In this document: positions 54,678 through 63,121 of the stretch, piece by piece
How positions within the stretch are numbered: position 1 is the stretch's first letter
Layout: each line of letters begins with the position of its first letter
Assembly: GCA_963797175.1 (NCBI GenBank)
Contig: CAWCOL010000009.1
Span: 1,054,001-1,118,000 of the forward strand
From: DATLLN01 sp963797175
Lineage (GTDB): Bacteria; Actinomycetota; Thermoleophilia; Gaiellales; JAICJC01
Direction: 5' to 3'
DNA length: 64,000 nucleotides
The notes under the pieces: generated by a model
The model's database searches: none
The model's input: the letters and a program-made list of their open reading frames with translations, nothing else
Told to the model about the DNA's origin: nothing
Program-made: the position numbers and the translations under genes

Positions 54678-56813
54678 TCAGCGTTCGTCAGCGGCAAGTT
54701 CATAGGCAGGCTCTCCGCGGACGTGTAGCGCGGTGCGTGTCCATTGCGGCATCCACCAGTTGGCGTCGCCGAGTAGGCGCATCAGCGATGGCACGAGCAG
54801 GGCGCGGATGAGGGTCGCGTCGAGGATGATGCCGGCTGCGAGGCCGATTGCGAGGGGCTTGAACTCGTAGCCGGGACCGGTCGAGAGGACGAGGAAGGCG
54901 AACATGAGGACGAGGGCGCCGCTGGTGACGAGCTTTCCTGTGCGGGCGAGCCCGAGCTCGATCGCCTTTTCGGTGGAGCCCGTCTCGTCGTAGGCCTCGC
55001 GCATGCGGCCGATCATGAAGACCTCGTAGTCCATCGAGAGGCCGTAGAGGAAGGCGAAGATCATCAGCGGGATCCAGGCGAGCACGGATCCGCTCGCCGG
55101 GATGTCCCAGAGCTGGGAGCCGTGCCCCTGCTGGAAGACGAGCACGACGACGCCGAAGGTCGCCGCGAGGGAGATGAGGTTGAGCACGACGGCCTTGAGC
55201 GCGAGCACGATCGAGCGAAACGCGCGTGCGAGCAGGATCAGCGTCAGGACCAGTAGCAGAGCGAGCACGTAGGGGAAGCTGCGGAAGAGCGCATGGATGA
55301 AGTCGCGGTCCACTGCCGTCACCCCGGTGAGCGTGCCGTTCGTGCCCTTCAGCCTGTCGTGTGCGCGGTCGACAGTCGCCTGAATGCCGGGTGCTGAGCC
55401 GTCGATAGCGGGGAACGCCTCGACCAGCGAGCTCGAGCCCCGGCTCCACGCTGGGGGCGCGGTCGCTCCGACGATGCCCGGAACCGTTCGCAGCTTGGCG
55501 GCGATCCGTTGGGCGTCGCCGCTGCGCTCGACCAGCACGTCGAGCGGCTTCATCACGCCCGGGCTGATGTGCGCGTCGGCGAGCATCTGGCGGCCGGCGA
55601 TCGCGGTGCCGGTGCCGGGGAAGTTCTTGAGCTGCGGCTCGTTGGGGTTCAGCTGCGTTCCGAAGCCCGCAAGCAGCGTGGCGATTGCAAGGCCGGTCGC
55701 TGCGACCGGGAGCGGGCGGCGAACCACGAAGCGCGCCCAGCGGCCCCAGGCTCCGTGCTCGGGATGGCCGCGGTCAACGAAGCGACGCGGTATGACGCGA
55801 AGACTGTTGACGCGCTCTCCAAGCACGGCCAGGAGCGCAGGTAGCAGCGTCAGCGACGCGAGCACCGAGACGGCGGGGATCAGCATGCCGGCGACGCCCA
55901 TCGAGCGGACGAGCGGCAGCGGCACTGCGATCAGCGCGAGCAGTCCGATCGCGACCGTCGAGCCCGACACGATCACGGAGCGCCCCGCGTGGGTGACCGT
56001 CTCGACGAGCGCCGCGTCGACGTCCGCGCCGTCTCGCAGCTCCTCGCGGAAGCGGAAGATCATGACCAGCGCGTAGTCGATCGCGACGCCGAGGCCGACC
56101 AGCGCGATCAGGAACTGGACGATGATCGAGACGTCGGTCACGTACGTCAGCGCCCACACGAGCGTGAACGTGTTGAGAATCGCAGCCATCGCGACGACCA
56201 CCGGCATCAGCACGGCCGGCAGCGTCCCGAAGACGAACAGCAGGATCACAAGCGCGCCCAGCGCTCCGATCACGGCCTCAACCAGCAGGCTGGGACCGCC
56301 GCTCGAGCCATCGGCGCTCGCCTCGTCGAGCGGGAGGTGGCCGGTGACGTTCACGGTGATCCCGGCCGGCAGGCCTGCCGCGGCCGCGGCCCGCATCTTC
56401 ACGGCACCGCTCTTCGTGGCGACGGTGGCCGGACCCGGCGGATAGACCTCGGCGAAGGTGGTGTGCCGGTCGCGCGAGACGTACATCGCGTCGCCGGTTG
56501 TGAAGTACGAGCTTACGAGGGCGCCGGGCATGGTGGCGGCGGCTCGCCGCGTCGCGCGCTCGATCGCCCTGCTCTTCGTCGCGTCACCAGCCGCGTGGAA
56601 GACGACGACGTTCGGTGCGCGTGCGCCGGCGCCGAACGCATCCAGCGTCCGCTGGCTCGCCTCGTAGGCGGGGCCGCCAGGGATCGCGAGGCCCTGGTAC
56701 CAGCGGTTGGAGACCTCTCCGGCAGCGAAAGCGCCGAAGAGCGTGAGAACCGCCCAGGCGCCGATCACGGCCCAGCGGTGCTGGTTTGTCAGATGTGCGA
56801 AGCGGGCGAGCAT
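54678..56813 (-). CDS. MMPL-family RND transporter
   Basis: A protein of 711 residues with about 11-12 membrane segments and two SSD-like halves (around 180-350 and 520-690). It begins MLARFAHLTNQHRWAV; the open frame upstream is rejected because AGGAG lies six bases before ATG 56813. Such proteins export lipids or drugs using the proton gradient. Followed, 234 bases away and on the same strand, by a response regulator and kinase that could control it. First gene of the accessory region beyond selC. Confidence 0.88.
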   Translation of the reverse strand: MLARFAHLTNQHRWAVIGAWAVLTLFGAFAAGEVSNRWYQGLAIPGGPAYEASQRTLDAFGAGARAPNVVVFHAAGDATKSRAIERATRRAAATMPGALVSSYFTTGDAMYVSRDRHTTFAEVYPPGPATVATKSGAVKMRAAAAAGLPAGITVNVTGHLPLDEASADGSSGGPSLLVEAVIGALGALVILLFVFGTLPAVLMPVVVAMAAILNTFTLVWALTYVTDVSIIVQFLIALVGLGVAIDYALVMIFRFREELRDGADVDAALVETVTHAGRSVIVSGSTVAIGLLALIAVPLPLVRSMGVAGMLIPAVSVLASLTLLPALLAVLGERVNSLRVIPRRFVDRGHPEHGAWGRWARFVVRRPLPVAATGLAIATLLAGFGTQLNPNEPQLKNFPGTGTAIAGRQMLADAHISPGVMKPLDVLVERSGDAQRIAAKLRTVPGIVGATAPPAWSRGSSSLVEAFPAIDGSAPGIQATVDRAHDRLKGTNGTLTGVTAVDRDFIHALFRSFPYVLALLLVLTLILLARAFRSIVLALKAVVLNLISLAATFGVVVLVFQQGHGSQLWDIPASGSVLAWIPLMIFAFLYGLSMDYEVFMIGRMREAYDETGSTEKAIELGLARTGKLVTSGALVLMFAFLVLSTGPGYEFKPLAIGLAAGIILDATLIRALLVPSLMRLLGDANWWMPQWTRTALHVRGEPAYELAADER

Positions 56814-57047
56814 GGGACTCTCCTGTCGGCAGTCGTCGAAATCCGTCACGGGGGAGGATCCACTGCGACGCCCGCGTCGGCATCGATCCCTCGGCTATCG
56901 TCGACGCGACCAAAGTCGCCGATGCACACCGACCTTCGACGTCGACCGAGCACCATGGGACGAGTCACGATGAGAGCGAGAACGGCCGCGCCGGGCACCC
57001 TCGCGGGCGCGTCGCCGGCTTCGGCGCGGCCGCGGTGAGCGGCCGGC

Positions 57048-57707
57048 TCAGTTCTCGGCTTCGCGGACGAGCAGCGCGATCTGAACGCGGTTATCCACTT
57101 CCAGCTTCGTCAACAGCCGAGACACATGGGCCTTCACGGTGGACGTGCTCATGTAGAGCTCCCCGGCGATGTCGGCGTTCGCCAGCCCACGGCCGACCGC
57201 CAGGGCCACCTCCCGCTCGCGCCCGCTGAGCAGCCCCATCTTCTCGCGCGCGTCCTCGTAGCGGGCGGCGGTGTCCGAGTCGCCCGCGACGAGGGCGACC
57301 AGCCGTCGAGCGATGGTCGGCGAGAGCATGCTTTCCCCCGCGCCCACAAGCTCGATCGCGCGGACGATCTCACCAGGCGGCGTATCTTTGACCAGGAAGC
57401 CGGCCGCGCCCGCACGCAGCGCCCGCAACACGAGCTCGTCCTCCTCGAACGTCGTCAGCATGAGCACCGCCGGCGGCCTCGGCTGGCTTCGCAGCAACCG
57501 CGTGGCGGCGATGCCATCCAGCTGCGGCATACGGATGTCCATGAGAACGACGTCCGTGTGGTACCTGTCGATCGCCGCCAGGACACCGCGGCCGTCGGCT
57601 ACCTCGCCGACCACGTCGATCCCCGCGGCTCCGGCGAGCATGAGCTGCAGGCCCGAACGGACAAGCGCGTCGTCATCGACGATCAGGACGCGGATCGACT
57701 CACTCAC
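57048..57707 (-). CDS. NarL/LuxR-family response regulator
   Basis: A protein of 219 residues: receiver domain (D11, D12, phospho-acceptor D57, K in LVKDTPPGE) and C-terminal LuxR helix-turn-helix (about 150-210, STVKAHVSRLLTKLEVDNRVQIA). The start is GTG 57707, which overlaps the kinase stop (GTGA); the open frame's earlier GTG is less likely. Works with the kinase encoded at 57704-58855 and may regulate the MMPL gene. Confidence 0.92.
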   Translation of the reverse strand: MSESIRVLIVDDDALVRSGLQLMLAGAAGIDVVGEVADGRGVLAAIDRYHTDVVLMDIRMPQLDGIAATRLLRSQPRPPAVLMLTTFEEDELVLRALRAGAAGFLVKDTPPGEIVRAIELVGAGESMLSPTIARRLVALVAGDSDTAARYEDAREKMGLLSGREREVALAVGRGLANADIAGELYMSTSTVKAHVSRLLTKLEVDNRVQIALLVREAEN

Positions 57708-58855
57708 GGCGCCCACGGCAGCGTGGCCCGCACGACGAACCGACCGGCCTGGTCCTCGCCGTGCTCGAGCGAGCCGCCCGCGAGCGCCACGCGCTCTGCG
57801 AGACCGACCAGCCCCAGGCCTGCACCGGGCAGCCGTTCGTCGTCGAGGAGCTCAGACGCGCGACCGCTGACGACCTCGAGCACCATCGGCGGCCCTGGGT
57901 CGAGGCTCACGGTGACCGACGCGCCGCGGGCATGCTTGCGCGCGTTCGTCAGAGCCTCCTGCAGGACGCGAAAGGCAGTGCGTCCAACAGCGGGCGGAAC
58001 GGCGTCCGTTGCGGCACGCTCCTCCCAGCGCACGTCCATCCCCGCCGCCCGAGATTCGTCGAGGAGGGCGGGGATCTGCGCCAGCGTCGGCTGGGGCGCC
58101 TCCGGGCCGGCGCGGTCGTCCTCCTCGCGCAGCACGCCGATCACGGCCCGCAGCTCCTCCAGCGCGGCCTGGCCGCTGGCGCGGATGACGCCGGCAGCTT
58201 CGGCCACCTCCTCAGGCGAGGCGTCGCGTCTGAACTCGAGCGCGCCCGCGTGGAGACTCAGGATTGAGAGACGGTGCGCGAGCACGTCGTGCATCTCCCG
58301 CGCGATCCGCCTGCGCTCTGCGTCGCGCGCCTGCTCGACGCGCAGCAGCTGCTCGGACTCGAGCCGCCGAGCGCGTTCGTGCAGTGACGCAACCAGCTCC
58401 CGTCGCGTTCGCGCGAAGAGTCCCCAGCCGATCGCGACCGTCATCACGAGCACGCACAGCGCCATCGTGCCCCAGTAGCCGCCGGTGTCCGCATCGGGGT
58501 AGAGGAGCGGATAGATCGCGTTCGAGACGAGCGACAGCGCGAAGATCCAAGCCAGCGCGCGAGGCGACGATCTGACAGCGGCGTTGAACAGCGCGATCAG
58601 CGCGGCAAACCCCGCCAGCGGCGACACGGTCGTCGCCGCGAGCGCGAGGACGGCGACGGCAGTTGGGTGCTGACGGCGAAACGCGAGCGCCGCACACGCG
58701 ACGGAGCCGAGCCCAACGTCAAGCCAGAGGCTCCACGCGTCCCGTCCAGCCCAGACGGACGCGAGCGAAACGGCTCCCAGCACAGCCGCAACCAGTACTA
58801 GGACGCCGTCGATGACACGGTCGCGCACGACGGGCTCGTCCTGCGACGGCTCCAT
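57704..58855 (-). CDS. NarL-type sensor histidine kinase
   Basis: About 383 residues from ATG 58855; four or five membrane helices (17-150), a DHp domain with H189 in REMHDVLAHRL (HisKA_3) and an HATPase domain with an N box (EALTNARKHA) and GAGLGLVGL. The earlier starts at 58915 and 58921 are possible. The signal is unknown. Coupled to the regulator gene. Confidence 0.88.
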   Translation of the reverse strand: MEPSQDEPVVRDRVIDGVLVLVAAVLGAVSLASVWAGRDAWSLWLDVGLGSVACAALAFRRQHPTAVAVLALAATTVSPLAGFAALIALFNAAVRSSPRALAWIFALSLVSNAIYPLLYPDADTGGYWGTMALCVLVMTVAIGWGLFARTRRELVASLHERARRLESEQLLRVEQARDAERRRIAREMHDVLAHRLSILSLHAGALEFRRDASPEEVAEAAGVIRASGQAALEELRAVIGVLREEDDRAGPEAPQPTLAQIPALLDESRAAGMDVRWEERAATDAVPPAVGRTAFRVLQEALTNARKHARGASVTVSLDPGPPMVLEVVSGRASELLDDERLPGAGLGLVGLAERVALAGGSLEHGEDQAGRFVVRATLPWAP

Positions 58856-59107
58856 CACCGCCGTCGGCAACAGTTGCCGCTGCAACCATGGCACAGTGGA
58901 ATGCGGCCAGGACACTGCCATCTCCGGCACAGCATAACGCTGCAAATTGCCGCGCCGCCGCGACTTAAGTCGATCTCGACAGCTACCGAAGCCCGCGCTG
59001 AAGCGCTGACGCCGCGGTGAAGAAACAGGGCGACTGCTCCCAAATCTGCCTGCCTGGCGCCGGCGATTCCATGGATCCGCGGAGGGCAAGCCGAGCGGAT
59101 AGCTCGT

Positions 59108-59231
59108 GGAGGGCGCGATCGAGGGCGCAGACCCCTCGCGAGGCGTCTTGCAGAGCCAAACCCGTCCGGCCTTCAAAGCCGGCAGGGCCGATGTAACTCA
59201 ACGGTTGGTCAGTTCGACTCTGCGCCGCTCC
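59108..59231 (+). repeat. Degenerate selC-derived fragment 1 with conserved upstream module
   Basis: From 59166 to 59231 the sequence matches the 3' two thirds of selC: anticodon loop CTTCAAA with compensated stem CCGGC/GCCGG, variable arm, T arm and GCCGCTCC end; some similarity continues about 20 bases beyond. The 5' acceptor and D arm are absent. Upstream (59108-59165), GGAGGGCGCG and following bases match fragment 2 at 62781 but not selC. The stretch 58856-59368 has no supported gene and otherwise shows nothing clear. Interpreted as an old attachment junction. Confidence 0.75.
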
Positions 59232-59368
59232 GTCCCAGAAGTACCTGCAAAACGGTAATTTTCGACGGCGCCTGGCGGCTTGCGGGGGCCTCTCACCCTG
59301 CCGGTTCGTGAAACCGGCCAGGGGGGCAACCTGCGGTTCGGCGTCGGCCGCCCTCGACTTTGCGTGCA

Positions 59369-60136
59369 TCAGGGTTGCTTCCAGCGTGCGGCGTGGACGT
59401 GGGTCATGTAGGGCGTGTCGATGGAGGTGACTTGCGAGTGGTCGAGCAGCGCGCTGAACTCGTCCATGGCGGCACTTAGCTCGGTGGCGTCGAGTGCGGC
59501 CATCCACGTCCACGAGCGGATCATCGCAAGCAGCTCCGTCCTGGTCTGGTGGTGCACGTGGGGGAATGCGCGCTCCTGGAGCGCGCCGAGCTTCGGGTCG
59601 GCGCTGAGTGCGACGCGCCACTGACCCGAGCTGTAGGGGCGCCAGTCGGTGGGGCGATGCCGCTCGATCAGCTCTCCGAACTCGGCTACCCAGGGTTCGT
59701 CCCAGGAGTCAACGCAAGCGAGGTTCCAAAGCAGCGCCAACCCGCCACCCGGGCGGGTAACGCGGCGAATCTCGCCCAACGCCGTTGGATTTGCGAACCA
59801 GTGGAACGCCTCCCCTGCGAACACCGCCCCAACTCGGCCATCCGGAAGCGGGATCTCTTCCGCGACGCCGGCCACCACGGACACCTGTGGAAGGCTCTTT
59901 GCGAGGCGTGCTCGCATCGCGTCGAGCGGCTCAACAGCGATCACCGTGTCCACGCACCGGGCTAGGCCAGCGGTCAGCTTCCCGGTGCCCGCACCGAGGT
60001 CGATCACACCATCCCCGCGACCAACGCCCAGCATCCCAAGCGCCCACCGGATCGCCGCCGGCGGATACCCAGGACGACCACGGTCATACGCCTCGGACAC
60101 TCCGTCGAAGGCAGCTGCACGAGGATCGAGCTCCAC
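59369..60136 (-). CDS. SAM-dependent methyltransferase
   Basis: A protein of 255 residues of the Methyltransf_11 group: VIDLGAGTGKLTAGLAR, AVEPLDAMR and VTRPGGGLALLWN. The start FDGVSEAYDRGRPGYP is typical of small actinobacterial methyltransferases. GTG 60136. Substrate unknown. It lies between two selC-derived fragments in the accessory region. Confidence 0.83.
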   Translation of the reverse strand: MELDPRAAAFDGVSEAYDRGRPGYPPAAIRWALGMLGVGRGDGVIDLGAGTGKLTAGLARCVDTVIAVEPLDAMRARLAKSLPQVSVVAGVAEEIPLPDGRVGAVFAGEAFHWFANPTALGEIRRVTRPGGGLALLWNLACVDSWDEPWVAEFGELIERHRPTDWRPYSSGQWRVALSADPKLGALQERAFPHVHHQTRTELLAMIRSWTWMAALDATELSAAMDEFSALLDHSQVTSIDTPYMTHVHAARWKQP

Positions 60137-60236
60137 GACGACGAGCGTACACGTCCGGCTCGGTCAGCCTGCAGAGCTTATGCAGGCGATCATGGCAGGT
60201 CTTCGATGTCCAGGTCTCGGGCATAGTCGGAGGGTG

Positions 60237-60467
60237 ATGACCGTTTACACAAATCCCGTGCTCGATCGCGACATTCCCGATCCGAACGTCATCCGCGCCA
60301 GCGAGCTGGTGGTACGCCTATGCGACGCAGGGACTGGGCGAGCGGCCGATCATCACACCCAGGTCGCCCGTTCGCGCGATCTGGTGACGTGGGAGTACCT
60401 CGGCGAGGCGTTGCCGCTGCCTTCTCACGGAGTCGAGCCGTCGACCTTTCACCGTGGGGTTACCTAA
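60237..60467 (+). pseudogene. Truncated, frameshifted GH43-like glycoside hydrolase remnant
   Basis: Only about 76 codons remain of a family of roughly 300 or more residues. MTVYTNPVLDRDIPDPNVIRA matches the GH43 N-terminus, then the correct text WWYAYATQGLGERPII continues in another frame, and TQVARSRDLVTWEYLGEALP returns to the first frame. Two compensating frameshifts near 60313 and 60350 and a missing C-terminus show decay. A GGAGGG site still precedes the ATG. The end overlaps the cupin gene. Confidence 0.75.
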
Positions 60468-60951
60468 ACGGCCAGGGGTTCGGGACCCGTACGTCGGGGC
60501 CTTCTGCGCGCCAGTCAGCGTATGCCTCCGCCGGGTCGTCGGTTTCTTTCGACACCGAAGCGTCATACTTCGCGGCCGTGTCGTTGACGGTGTAATGGCA
60601 TGCGTCCACGCGCCGTGAGCCGATCATGAGCACGCCGCAGGACCCGTTCCCGGCTCCCACGAAGATGTGCTCGCTCCCAGCCGGGCAGTGGAGAAAGTCC
60701 CACTGACGCAGCGCGAGTTCCTTGTCCTCCATGATCGCGATGCACTCCCCGTAGAGGACGAGAAAGTCCTCCTGGACCGGTTCTGAGTGGTAGCGGCCGT
60801 TCGGCTCCCCTGGCTGCATAACTTGGACGTTGACGCCTGTGTCAGGCCAGGTCACGCCATCCGGTTCGAGCTGGATGAACGTGGCTCCTCGCGGAGCGCC
60901 GATCGCAGGTGCGTCGGCGAGATTGATCACGAACGGCTCGTCGATGGCCAC
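60460..60951 (-). CDS. Cupin-fold protein
   Basis: A protein of 163 residues with a conserved double-stranded beta-helix: PGEPNGRYHSEPVQEDFLVLYGE (first cupin motif) and FLHCPAGSEHIFVGAG (second). Metal-binding His and Glu are present. Function unknown; small cupins are often sugar or ligand binders. GTG 60951. The 120 bases upstream, to 61070, hold no gene. Confidence 0.75.
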   Translation of the reverse strand: MAIDEPFVINLADAPAIGAPRGATFIQLEPDGVTWPDTGVNVQVMQPGEPNGRYHSEPVQEDFLVLYGECIAIMEDKELALRQWDFLHCPAGSEHIFVGAGNGSCGVLMIGSRRVDACHYTVNDTAAKYDASVSKETDDPAEAYADWRAEGPDVRVPNPWPFR

Positions 60952-61070
60952 ACCATACAGATGGAGCGGAGCAGGCGCCCAAAAGGAAGCTCTGCCGGCT
61001 GCAACGCCACTCGCTCTACACCCACCTCAGCGACCGCTGACCGCCAAACCCCGCGGCGATTCGGTCCCGG

Positions 61071-61203
61071 TCAAGCACCTGTGTTCGGCGCGTCGTGGAA
61101 CGAGGGTGTGTAGCAGACCGCGACCAGGAGTCCTTCGGGGCTCAACAAGCGGGCGGTGATCCGTGCCCACGGTTCCGTACGGGCGTCGTGGATCAACCGA
61201 TGT
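61071..61203 (-). pseudogene. C-terminal part of a VOC/glyoxalase-family gene split by an insertion
   Basis: The minus-strand frame ending at 61071 reads DARTEPWARITARLLSPEGL and then VAVCYTPSFHD, the usual end of small VOC-family (glyoxalase/bleomycin-resistance-like) proteins. Removing the element 61204-62315 and one copy of its 9-bp target duplication rejoins it in frame with the fragment at 62316-62580 as GYRLIHDARTEPW. Confidence 0.85.
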
Positions 61204-61248
61204 GGGCTATCCCGTTGACTCCAGCAGGTCGAGGGCTGCCTCGGCCAT

Positions 61249-61385
61249 ATGCCTTCTGCGCAGGCGTGGCGGGCACTACGGCAGTTCTCGAAGCGGTTCC
61301 GCAACGAGGCGACTGGCTGCCGATCAGGTTCGTGTGCCTTGGCCGGAGGCTTCGCTGCCCACCTTTAGGCGGGGCGTCGCCATCG
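61249..61385 (+). pseudogene. Possible remnant of an IS1595-type transposase N-terminus
   Basis: One frame gives WRALRQFSKRFRNEA, another DQVRVPWPEAS and a third LRCPPLGG, in the order expected for the F-rich, Arg-Trp-Pro and CP.CGG blocks at the start of ISXO2-like transposases. At least two frameshifts separate them. Identification is by eye and weak. Confidence 0.35.
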
Positions 61386-61400
61386 CACGAGCTTGTCGAG

Positions 61401-62174
61401 TCAATGCACCCAGAAGTCGTTCGGCAGCACCTCGATGTCCGACGCGGCCGACTCAAGGTACTCCGCGACGAACAGGAGTCCGATTGCAGCCTGATCCCCG
61501 TTGTCGGCCATCTCGCGGATCGCGCTGGCCTGCCGCCGGGCGCGCTGCACGACGACGGCACCGAACGCTTGTCTGTCTGCGTCGTACCCATAGGCGTCAA
61601 GCAGGAGATGAAGGCGGCGGGATCGTCCGTCGAAGTCGTGGAAGCCCAACGGCTCGACCACACTCGGCGGGCCGAGCGGCACCCACCACAGGGCCGAGAG
61701 CGCAAGATCGAACTCTCGCGACGACGGCCCCGCGATGTCCCAGTCGCAGAAGCCAACCAGCCGGTCGCCGTCCATCACCGCGTTGTACGGCGCCGCGTCC
61801 TGATGGCCGACGATCAAGCCCGGTCGCACCGTGCCGCCGATGAACCACCGCTCGTCTGCCGGCGGCACGAAGCTCACCGTCGCGTCATGGAGCCGTCGCA
61901 GCCATCGGCCGACCTGTACCAGCGTCGCGTCGCGAGATGCCCAAGCCGGCCACGGCGTCCGGTCGCCGACCGTGTCGCCGGGCAGATAGGTGAGCATCTC
62001 GCGGCCCTGCTCGTCAAAGCCCAACACCCGCGGAGCATCCTCGAAGCCGGCACCCTCCAGGTGCCGCAACAACGCATGCACCGTGGACGTCCAGGGCGCG
62101 GCCGGCTTGTGGATGACGTCACCGATCAACACGGCGCCCGTGGTGAGACCGCCTGGCAGGCTCTCTTCAGTCAT
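61401..62174 (-). CDS. Aminoglycoside-phosphotransferase-fold kinase (element cargo)
   Basis: About 257 residues from ATG 62174; an upstream open extension crosses the element end and is rejected. The APH motif VGHQDAAPYN gives H124, D126 and N131, and FCDWDIAGP gives D144 and D146 for metal binding. A short N-terminal lobe makes it close to small APH/choline-kinase-type proteins. It is the only intact gene within the inverted-repeat element. The substrate is unknown, and resistance is not shown. Confidence 0.8.
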   Translation of the reverse strand: MTEESLPGGLTTGAVLIGDVIHKPAAPWTSTVHALLRHLEGAGFEDAPRVLGFDEQGREMLTYLPGDTVGDRTPWPAWASRDATLVQVGRWLRRLHDATVSFVPPADERWFIGGTVRPGLIVGHQDAAPYNAVMDGDRLVGFCDWDIAGPSSREFDLALSALWWVPLGPPSVVEPLGFHDFDGRSRRLHLLLDAYGYDADRQAFGAVVVQRARRQASAIREMADNGDQAAIGLLFVAEYLESAASDIEVLPNDFWVH

Positions 62175-62315
62175 ACCCTTGTGTACAGCATCTTGACACG
62201 CCGCGTCGGGGCACCAGACCAGGGCACCCGCGGCGTGATGTTCATGTGGGTGCAGCCCAACCCTCAACCCACAAGCGGCCTTTTCAAGCCAGCACTGGAG
62301 CAAACGGGATAGCCC

Positions 62316-62580
62316 AACCGATATCCCTTGGTCTCGAGCTCCCTGGCCGCGGCGGCGAAGTCAGCTACTTCGAACTCGATGCTGGCCCGAGGCACGGGCA
62401 CGTCGCTCGGCCACTCGCTTATCCCGACGCACGCGGTCGCGGCTTCCCATAGCGGCCAGAGCCCGAAAGGGTGTACATCGCCGCCCTCGAACGAGAGGCC
62501 GAGCGCGTCGCGGTAGACGCACGGGCTGCCGCGGAGTCTTGGACGAGCGGGGCGACACTCGCCACGAACTGGACGTTCAT
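62316..62580 (-). pseudogene. N-terminal part of the split VOC/glyoxalase-family gene
   Basis: Starts at ATG 62580 with GGAGG eight bases upstream: MNVQFVASVAPLVQDSAAARA. Near 62517 one base is missing, so the rest (YRDALGLSFEGGDVHPFG and onwards) continues in the next frame. The coding text runs to the element end, then resumes at 61203. The gene is thus broken twice: by the frameshift and by the insertion. Confidence 0.85.
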
Positions 62581-62780
62581 TGGGGGCACCTCCGTTAGCC
62601 AGCTGGGTTCGCATTTTGGAGGCAGGAGCCAAGCGCTGATCTCGGGCGCCTCGGCGCGTGTCTGGCGAAACCGTGCTCCCCCCGGTCGGCGACGACGCCC
62701 GCGCCAGATGTCCGGCCAGTTCGATCGTGACAAGAATGAGCGGTTCGGGGAAGGGGCCAGTCTTCGCCGCGATGATCATT

Positions 62781-62869
62781 GGAGGGCGCGCTCGGGGGCG
62801 CAGCCCCGCTCAAACCCTGTCGTTGAGCCAAATCCGCCTGATCTTCAAAATCGGCAGGTGGTAGGTTCG
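62781..62869 (+). repeat. Degenerate selC-derived fragment 2 with the same upstream module
   Basis: GGAGGGCGCG at 62781 starts a segment matching the upstream module of fragment 1. The selC-like part (62836-62869) keeps the anticodon loop CTTCAAA with compensated stem CTGAT/ATCGG, loses the variable arm, and keeps GGTAGGTTCG of the T arm, identical to functional selC. The gap 62581-63121 has no supported gene and otherwise holds the direct repeats listed next. Confidence 0.7.
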
Positions 62870-62897
62870 TTAGACTTGGGCGACCCGTCGTTGGGAC

Positions 62898-62919
62898 GGG
62901 GACGACCTGCCTCTCATCG
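62898..62919 (+). repeat. Direct repeat copy 1
   Basis: GGGGACGACCTGCCTCTCAT followed by CG. A shorter, less conserved copy of the repeats at 62939 and 63841. Confidence 0.7.
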
Positions 62920-62938
62920 ACCACTGCGGGCCGTTGGG

Positions 62939-62972
62939 CGGGACAACCTGCCTCTCATCGGCCGGCTTCTCC
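62939..62972 (+). repeat. Direct repeat copy 2, left of the GAF-ANTAR gene
   Basis: GCGGGACAACCTGCCTCTCA and on to TCTCC, about 34 bases, nearly identical to the copy at 63841. The two bracket the GAF-ANTAR gene at a distance of about 900 bases. Confidence 0.8.
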
Positions 62973-63121
62973 GCCCGGGTGTACCTCTCCCGGGGGCGCG
63001 GCTGCGTCGACTGCGGATGTACAGTGCGTTCGCTGCTGACTTCGCCCGAGTCAAAGCCTCCGGCTTCGGTGCGGCCGGTCGTGAACGGCTTGGATGCTCC
63101 GGAGGCGGATCAGAGGGTGCG

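Larger units (their letters stand above)
61204..62315. mobile_element. 1,112-bp insertion element with inverted termini and a phosphotransferase cargo
   Basis: The ends are inverted copies beginning GGGCTATCCCGTT, then two mismatches, then CTCCAG (19 of 21). It is flanked by direct repeats AACCGATGT (61195-61203) and AACCGATAT (62316-62324), a 9-bp target duplication with one change. It interrupts a VOC gene whose parts rejoin in frame. No complete transposase is inside; the left end has a frameshifted segment like the N-terminal zinc ribbon of IS1595/ISXO2-type transposases. The cargo is a phosphotransferase gene. Confidence 0.85.

Noticed and set aside
59108..59231. A second functional tRNA-Sec
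   Set aside because: The 5' acceptor strand and D arm are missing, and the upstream bases cannot pair with GCCGCTCC.
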